A stretch of DNA of 10,184 nucleotides, from assembly GCA_020435865.1 (NCBI GenBank), contig JAGQYZ010000474.1, positions 1 to 10,184 of the forward strand. Reading direction: 5' to 3'. Positions 5,775 through 10,184 of the stretch are shown here, one piece after another. Positions within the stretch are counted from its first letter, which is position 1, and each line of letters starts with the position of its first letter. Position numbers and translations under genes: made by a program. Below the pieces are notes generated by a model, which was given only the letters and a program-made list of their open reading frames with translations, made no database searches and was not told where the DNA came from. Origin of the DNA: Aequorivita sp. Lineage in GTDB: Bacteria; Bacteroidota; Bacteroidia; Flavobacteriales; Flavobacteriaceae.

Positions 5775-6920
5775 ATGCAAAAAATTGTTTTCTTATTTTC
5801 CTTTCTTTGTATTTTCGCTTCTTGCAAAAACGATTTTTCTAATAATAAAACCGAAGAAACTACTATTATTAAAGAGAAATCTTTGCAAATTAAATACGCA
5901 AAAGGTTTTGAAATTAGCACTTTTGAAGGCTACAAAACCATTACACTTAAAAATCCGTGGCCGGGAACCAGCAAAACTTTTAAATATGCGTTGGTTGAAA
6001 AAAAAGGGGCTCTTCCAAATCCTAAAAGTTATGATGCGGTAGTAGAAATTCCTGTGAAACGAATTGTTGTTACTTCCACCACACATATTCCTTCTTTGGA
6101 AATGTTGAACGAAACAGAAGCGTTGGTAGGTTTTCCAAACCTAAATTATATTTCTTCGGAAAAAACGCGTAAAAGAATATCAGAAGGAAAAATTACGGAA
6201 CTTGGCAAAAATGAAGACATAAACACTGAAATTTTGATTGATTTAAAGCCAGATGCCGTAATTGGTTTTGCCGTAGACGGAAACAACTCAACCTTTGCTA
6301 CAATTGAAAAAACTGGTATTCCCATACTTTACGATTCAGACTGGACGGAAACTTCCCCTTTAGGAAAAGCGGAATGGATAAAATTTTTTGGCGTTCTTTT
6401 CAATAAAGAAAAGGAAGCTGACAGTATTTTCAATACTATTGAAAGAGAATATCTTTCTGCAAAAAAACTTGCCTCTGAAGCTAAAAATGCACCAACAGTT
6501 ATAAGTGGGGCAATGTATAAAGACATTTGGTATATGCCGCAAGGTGAAAGTTGGGGTGCACAGTTTATAGCTGATGCGAATGGCAAGTATCTGTGGAAAG
6601 ATTCAAAAGGTACTGGCGGTTTATCATTAAGCTTAGAGTCAGTTATAGAAAAAGGCTACGATGTTGAAGTTTGGATTGGACCAGGGCAATTTACAAGTTT
6701 GGAAGAAATGAAAAAAGCAAACAAAGTATACGCACAGTTTAAAGCATTTAAAACTGGAAATGTTTATACCTATAGCTTAAAAAAAGGCGAAACTGGAGGC
6801 GTAATTTATTTTGAATTGGCTCCAAACAGGCCAGACTTGGTTTTGAAAGACCTAATAAAAATACTTCACCCAGAATTGTTTCCAAATCGCGAACTTTACT
6901 TTTTTGATAAATTGCAATAA
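5775..6920 (+). CDS. btuF: cobalamin-type ABC transporter substrate-binding lipoprotein (BtuF-like)
   Basis: A 381-residue periplasmic binding protein of the helical-backbone metal/B12/siderophore class (class III). The signal MQKIVFLFSFLCIFASC has lipid cysteine C17. The next residues (KNDFS) do not fit the surface-export signal, so inner-membrane or periplasm-facing anchoring is expected. After a Bacteroidota-typical N-terminal lead (about 38-85, containing YAKGFEISTFEGYKTITL), the binding fold spans about 95-365. Landmarks are KRIVVTSTTHIPSLEMLNE, the helix region ILIDLKPDAVIGF and a later lobe containing WYMPQGESWGAQFIADANG. ATG 5775 was chosen over the in-frame TTG at 5769, which adds only two residues and overlaps a promoter-like element. 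The stop codon overlaps the permease start in TAATG. A cobalamin substrate is inferred from the divergent riboswitch-btuB-btuG arm; heme or siderophore binding is the alternative. Confidence 0.88.
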   Translation: MQKIVFLFSFLCIFASCKNDFSNNKTEETTIIKEKSLQIKYAKGFEISTFEGYKTITLKNPWPGTSKTFKYALVEKKGALPNPKSYDAVVEIPVKRIVVTSTTHIPSLEMLNETEALVGFPNLNYISSEKTRKRISEGKITELGKNEDINTEILIDLKPDAVIGFAVDGNNSTFATIEKTGIPILYDSDWTETSPLGKAEWIKFFGVLFNKEKEADSIFNTIEREYLSAKKLASEAKNAPTVISGAMYKDIWYMPQGESWGAQFIADANGKYLWKDSKGTGGLSLSLESVIEKGYDVEVWIGPGQFTSLEEMKKANKVYAQFKAFKTGNVYTYSLKKGETGGVIYFELAPNRPDLVLKDLIKILHPELFPNRELYFFDKLQ

Positions 6921-7951
6921 TGCAAACCTCACAAACATATCGGATTCATTTTGGAGTGCTTTTTTTAATGCTGATTGCCGCATTTTTGGTGAATTTGAGC
7001 ATTGGTTCAGTTTCCATTCCCCTAAAGGAAGTTTTTTCCGTTTTAATTGGCAATGGTTCATCCAAAGAAACGTGGCAATACATTTTAATGGATTATAGGT
7101 TTCCAAAGGCAATTACAGCAATGCTTGCAGGTGGCGGATTGGCAATTTCAGGCTTGTTGATGCAAACACTTTTTAGGAATCCTTTGGCAGGACCTTTCGT
7201 TTTGGGCTTGAGCAGTGGTGCCAGTCTGGGCGTTGCCATATTGATTTTAGGCGCAAGTGCTTTTGGAGGATTTTTTGGAACTATGCTTTTAAGTCAATGG
7301 AGTTTGGTAATCGCTTCGGCAATGGGAAGTTTTTTAGTTTTATTGGCAGTTTTAGCCGTAACTTTTCGAATAAAGGATACCATGGCCATTTTGATTATCG
7401 GTTTAATGTTCGGAAGTGTAACTACTGCTATTGTTTCTGTCTTGTCCTATTTCAGCAATTCAGAACAACTGCAACAATACATTTTTTGGTCCTTCGGAAG
7501 TTTGGGAAACCAATCTTGGCAGGGCGTTTTGATTTTGGGAATCTGTTTTTTGGCAGGATTAACATTAAGTGTTTTTAGTAGTAAATCATTGAACGCATTA
7601 CTTCTAGGCGAAAACTATGCTAAAAGTATGGGACTCCATATTAAAAAAACAACATTCATACTTATTTTGGCAACAAGCATTCTTGCTGGAGGTATCACAG
7701 CCTTTGTAGGCCCAATTGCCTTTGTTGGTTTGGCGGTGCCACATTTGGTGCGCCAATTTTACAAAACCTCAAACCATTTGGTTTTGTTGCCAGCCGTATT
7801 GCTTTTTGGCAGTTTGCTAATGCTAATATGCGATACCGTGGCACAATTGCCTTTTAGTGAATTTACATTACCCATAAATGCAATTACTTCATTGATAGGA
7901 GCTCCAGTTGTAATTTGGTTATTGGTCAGAAAACGAAAACTTTTCTTTTAA
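6920..7951 (+). CDS. btuC: FecCD/BtuC-family ABC transporter permease
   Basis: A 343-residue polytopic inner-membrane permease of normal family length, with about 9-10 hydrophobic segments. Family hallmarks are clear. Near residues 53-95, YRFPKAITAMLAGGGLAISG is followed by LLMQTLFRNPLAGPFVLGLSSGASLG, the conserved BtuC/FecCD 'RNPLA...LG.s.GA' block. Later, ILAGGITAFVGPIAFVGLAVPHLVRQF (about 253-279) matches the second conserved block ending in PHxxR. The LLLGENYAKSMGL segment (about 228-240) is the cytoplasmic coupling region that contacts the ATPase. The start codon overlaps the btuF stop and the stop codon overlaps the btuD start, each in TAATG, so the three subunits are translationally coupled. 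In this context it carries cobalamin across the inner membrane as a homodimer with two copies of the ATPase. Confidence 0.93.
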   Translation: MQTSQTYRIHFGVLFLMLIAAFLVNLSIGSVSIPLKEVFSVLIGNGSSKETWQYILMDYRFPKAITAMLAGGGLAISGLLMQTLFRNPLAGPFVLGLSSGASLGVAILILGASAFGGFFGTMLLSQWSLVIASAMGSFLVLLAVLAVTFRIKDTMAILIIGLMFGSVTTAIVSVLSYFSNSEQLQQYIFWSFGSLGNQSWQGVLILGICFLAGLTLSVFSSKSLNALLLGENYAKSMGLHIKKTTFILILATSILAGGITAFVGPIAFVGLAVPHLVRQFYKTSNHLVLLPAVLLFGSLLMLICDTVAQLPFSEFTLPINAITSLIGAPVVIWLLVRKRKLFF

Positions 7952-8745
7952 TGGCTTCAGAAGAAAAACATATCATTTTACAAACGCAGTATCTTGCCGT
8001 TGGTTATTCAACAAAAAAGGAGAATTCTGTAATTGCCCAAGAAATCAATTTTTCTATTTCAAAGGGTGAGTTGGTAGGGCTTGTTGGTGCAAATGGAATT
8101 GGAAAGTCAACGTTGCTGCGAACATTGACGGGAATGCAAAATGCTTTGAGCGGTGACGTATTTTTAAAAGAAAGAAACTTAAAAGAATATTCTTCTTTTC
8201 AACTCGCAACACAGTTGAGTGTGGTTTTGACCGAAACTCCAGCTTCTAAAAACCTGTCAGTTATGGAAATGATTTCATTGGGAAGACAACCTTATACAAA
8301 CTGGGTCGGTTTCCTTTCTGAAGAAGATAAAAAAGCCGTGGGCCTGGCCATGGAAGCTACTGAAACTAGTACCCTTGCCCACCGAAAATGTTTTGAATTA
8401 AGCGATGGCCAAATGCAACGGGTTGCCATTGCACGAGCATTGGCGCAGGATACTCCAATTATAATTCTGGATGAACCTACGACACATTTAGACTTATATC
8501 ATCGTGCTTATGTTTTAAAATTATTAAAAAAACTGGCTTCTGAAACACAAAAAACAATTCTCTTTTCAACTCACGAAATTGATTTGGCAATTCAACTAAC
8601 GGACAAAATGCTAGTGATGACAAAGGATAAAACTTTTTATGACGCCCCATGTAAACTGATTGAAGCTGGAAGATTTGAAGCACTTTTCCCAAAAGAAACC
8701 ATAGATTTTGATGGAAAAACCGGACGGTTTACCATTCGAAAATAA
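7951..8745 (+). CDS. btuD: FecE/BtuD-type ABC transporter ATPase
   Basis: A 264-residue cytoplasmic ATPase that powers the adjacent permease. Motifs in order: Walker A GANGIGKST (46-54), signature LSDGQ (150-154, with Asp in place of the usual first Gly), Walker B IIILDEP (170-176, catalytic E175), D-loop HLDL (179-182) and switch His H208 in STHE. The Q-loop glutamine appears to be replaced: the segment reads VVLTE (91-95), where many homologues have LLPQ. I believe this is common in Bacteroidota members of the family but cannot verify it here. The ATG at 7951 forms TAATG with the btuC stop codon. A longer reading from 7915 would add 12 residues inside btuC and is unlikely. The protein lacks long extra domains, so it is a plain one-domain importer ATPase. 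Confidence 0.93.
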   Translation: MASEEKHIILQTQYLAVGYSTKKENSVIAQEINFSISKGELVGLVGANGIGKSTLLRTLTGMQNALSGDVFLKERNLKEYSSFQLATQLSVVLTETPASKNLSVMEMISLGRQPYTNWVGFLSEEDKKAVGLAMEATETSTLAHRKCFELSDGQMQRVAIARALAQDTPIIILDEPTTHLDLYHRAYVLKLLKKLASETQKTILFSTHEIDLAIQLTDKMLVMTKDKTFYDAPCKLIEAGRFEALFPKETIDFDGKTGRFTIRK

Positions 8746-8771
8746 GTATCTTTACTTGAAAATTTATTGCA

Positions 8772-10094
8772 ATGAACGAAACTTTTCTTTTCCTTTTACT
8801 TGCCGCAATATGCATATTAATAGGTGCATTTTTGGGCAATTACTTTGCACGCCTAAAAAGCAAAACCGAGACCAGCAAATTGGAGGAACGACTCCAAAAT
8901 GCACAATTTCAGGAAGAAAAATTGAATGATCGTTTGGGCCTTTTAGTTTCTGAAAAAGAGGGTTTGCAAAAAGAAAAAGAGCAAATAAACATGCAGCTTT
9001 CAAAGCAAAGTGCTGAATACAATGCATTATACGCCGAGCTAGAGAAGGAAAAAGAACGTTTTCAAAATTTTGAAAAGGACTTTAAAGATAAATTTGAAAA
9101 CCTGGCCAATAAAATTTTGATTGATAAAACAGAGGTATTTACAGATTCTAACAAAAAGAATATTGAAAGTATATTAAAACCTTTGAATGAAAAAATTAAG
9201 GAGTTTGAAGAAAAGGTCGGAAAAAACAATGTAGATTTTATTAGAACACATGCTGAGTTAGGCAAACAGCTCCAGTTTTTGAACGAACAAAATATTAAAA
9301 TAAGTCAAGAAGCAGATAATCTTACCAAAGCACTAAAAGGCGATTCCAAAATTCAAGGAAACTGGGGCGAAATGATTTTGACTAGGGTTTTGGAAGAATC
9401 TGGCTTGGAAAAAGGAAGAGAGTATAGCATACAGGACAGTTTTGAAAACCCTGATGGTGGTAGGCTACAAACAGACGTTATTATTCATTTGCCGGACGGA
9501 AAGAAAATGATAATTGACAGTAAAGTTTCATTGACCGATTTTGAAAGATACGTCTCTGAAGAAAATGAAGATCTTAAAAGAAAATATCTAAAAGATCATA
9601 TTGATTCCATTAAACGCCACATTGTGACTTTAAGTGAAAAGAAATATTATCACGCTATAAACGAGAGTCCAGATACCATTTTTATGTTCGTTCCTATTGA
9701 ACCAGCATTTGCAATAGCAGTAGCAAACCAAAAAAACCTGTATCAAGAAGCGTTTAAAAGAAAAGTAATGATTGTAACCCCTTCCACACTTTTGGCTGCA
9801 TTGCGTTTGGTTGAAAATCTTTGGGAAAACGATAATCAGAAAAAAAACACACTTGAAATAGCAACTGAAGCTGGAAGACTATATGATTCTTTCGTAGGGC
9901 TTTTAGATGAATTAAGTAAAATAAGAAAGCAATTGGGAACTGTTCAAGGTTCTTTTGACAATGCCTTAATAAAGTTAGAAGGAAAAGGCAACCTAGTAAG
10001 AAGAGTTGAAAAACTTCGAAAATTAGGCGCTATTACTAGCAAAACCATCGACCAAAAACTATTGAAAAACAGTGATGAAAATAACACTCAGTAA
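8772..10094 (+). CDS. rmuC: RmuC-family protein (predicted DNA recombination/nuclease-related)
   Basis: A 440-residue protein with the standard RmuC layout. A single N-terminal membrane anchor spans about 4-24 (FLFLLLAAICILIGAFLGNYF). A long Glu/Lys/Gln-rich coiled coil spans about 30-110. The RmuC domain, related to PD-(D/E)XK nucleases, spans about 150-420. Recognisable blocks are QGNWGEMILTRVLEESGLEKG (about 196-216), GRLQTDVIIHLPDGKKMIIDSKVSL (about 230-254) and MIVTPSTLLAALRLVENLW (about 333-351). The D...(12)...DSK arrangement in the second block resembles a PD-(D/E)XK active site. In E. coli, rmuC limits inversion at short inverted repeats; its biochemical role is poorly defined. It begins 26 bp after btuD on the same strand, so it may be read through from the B12 operon, although nothing links it to B12. 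A weak -7-like TATCTTTA in the gap could give it its own promoter. Confidence 0.93.
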   Translation: MNETFLFLLLAAICILIGAFLGNYFARLKSKTETSKLEERLQNAQFQEEKLNDRLGLLVSEKEGLQKEKEQINMQLSKQSAEYNALYAELEKEKERFQNFEKDFKDKFENLANKILIDKTEVFTDSNKKNIESILKPLNEKIKEFEEKVGKNNVDFIRTHAELGKQLQFLNEQNIKISQEADNLTKALKGDSKIQGNWGEMILTRVLEESGLEKGREYSIQDSFENPDGGRLQTDVIIHLPDGKKMIIDSKVSLTDFERYVSEENEDLKRKYLKDHIDSIKRHIVTLSEKKYYHAINESPDTIFMFVPIEPAFAIAVANQKNLYQEAFKRKVMIVTPSTLLAALRLVENLWENDNQKKNTLEIATEAGRLYDSFVGLLDELSKIRKQLGTVQGSFDNALIKLEGKGNLVRRVEKLRKLGAITSKTIDQKLLKNSDENNTQ

Positions 10095-10160
10095 AATTGA
10101 ATTATTATATAGTATTTTTTCTATTTTACACTCCTTAAATATTAAAAACCCCAAAATTTC

Positions 10161-10184
10161 ATGAAATTACAATTACTTTTTATA
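10161..10184 (+). CDS. possible start of a further gene, truncated by the window edge
   Basis: An ATG at 10161 opens an uninterrupted frame of eight codons (MKLQLLFI) to the end of the window. A lysine followed by hydrophobic residues resembles the beginning of a signal peptide. The 66 bp between the rmuC stop and this ATG is very AT-rich, with no clear hairpin. Nothing more can be said from eight codons. Confidence 0.35.

Noticed and set aside
6852..7112. Minus-strand open frame across the btuF-btuC junction, and similar frames opposite other genes
   Set aside because: They are opposite or out of frame with clearly conserved proteins, lack recognisable domains and have no promoter support.
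7915..7950. Upstream start extending the ATPase by 12 residues into btuC
   Set aside because: The ATG at 7951 overlaps the btuC stop in the same TAATG arrangement as the btuF-btuC junction, and the extension has no family counterpart.
1..10184. Mobile element, CRISPR array, defence system, tRNA or rRNA
   Set aside because: No transposase, integrase, regularly spaced repeats, toxin-antitoxin-like pairs or recognisable structural RNA other than the riboswitch were seen. Gene content and composition look like stable chromosomal core or near-core DNA.

Overview
The window looks like chromosomal DNA from a marine or environmental member of the Flavobacteriaceae (Bacteroidota). It is AT-rich and its start codons lack Shine-Dalgarno sequences. 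Two promoter-like elements match the Bacteroidota -7 consensus TAnnTTTG. Several lipoproteins carry Bacteroidota-style lipoboxes, and the protein families are typical of that group. This assignment comes from sequence style and family recognition, not from a database search.

Layout, left to right. (1) Positions 42-972, minus strand: an ECF sigma factor gene overlaps a small single-pass membrane protein gene, probably its anti-sigma factor. A good ECF-type promoter (GTAAC, 16 nt, CGTC) lies just upstream. (2) Positions 1193-2587, plus strand: an S41 (C-terminal processing) peptidase lipoprotein with a visible Ser/Lys dyad. (3) Positions 2599-5753, minus strand: a promoter, a cobalamin riboswitch, a BtuB-like TonB-dependent receptor and a BtuG-like seven-bladed propeller lipoprotein. 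The lipoprotein has a surface-export signature directly after its lipid cysteine. (4) Positions 5775-8745, plus strand: a tightly packed substrate-binding lipoprotein, FecCD-type permease and ATPase, joined by TAATG stop/start overlaps. (5) Positions 8772-10094, plus strand: an RmuC-family protein. (6) Positions 10161-10184: possibly the first codons of another gene.

Parts 3 and 4 form a complete vitamin B12 acquisition locus. The BtuG-like protein would capture corrinoid at the cell surface, BtuB would move it across the outer membrane with TonB energy, the BtuF-like lipoprotein would bind it in the periplasm, and BtuCD would pump it through the inner membrane. The riboswitch reads only into the outer-membrane arm (btuB-btuG). 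The inner-membrane arm runs divergently from the same roughly 285 bp intergenic region. The clearest regulatory detail is a hairpin 4 nt ahead of the btuB start codon. Its loop (CGGGA) is perfectly complementary to the conserved L5 loop of the aptamer (TCCCG), as expected for the L5-L13 kissing loop that gates translation.

No RNA genes other than the riboswitch, insertion sequences, CRISPR arrays or prophage genes were seen. The protein families are known. The less routine observations are the regulatory architecture, the surface-lipoprotein signal, a putative leaderless btuF mRNA and the ECF autoregulatory promoter.
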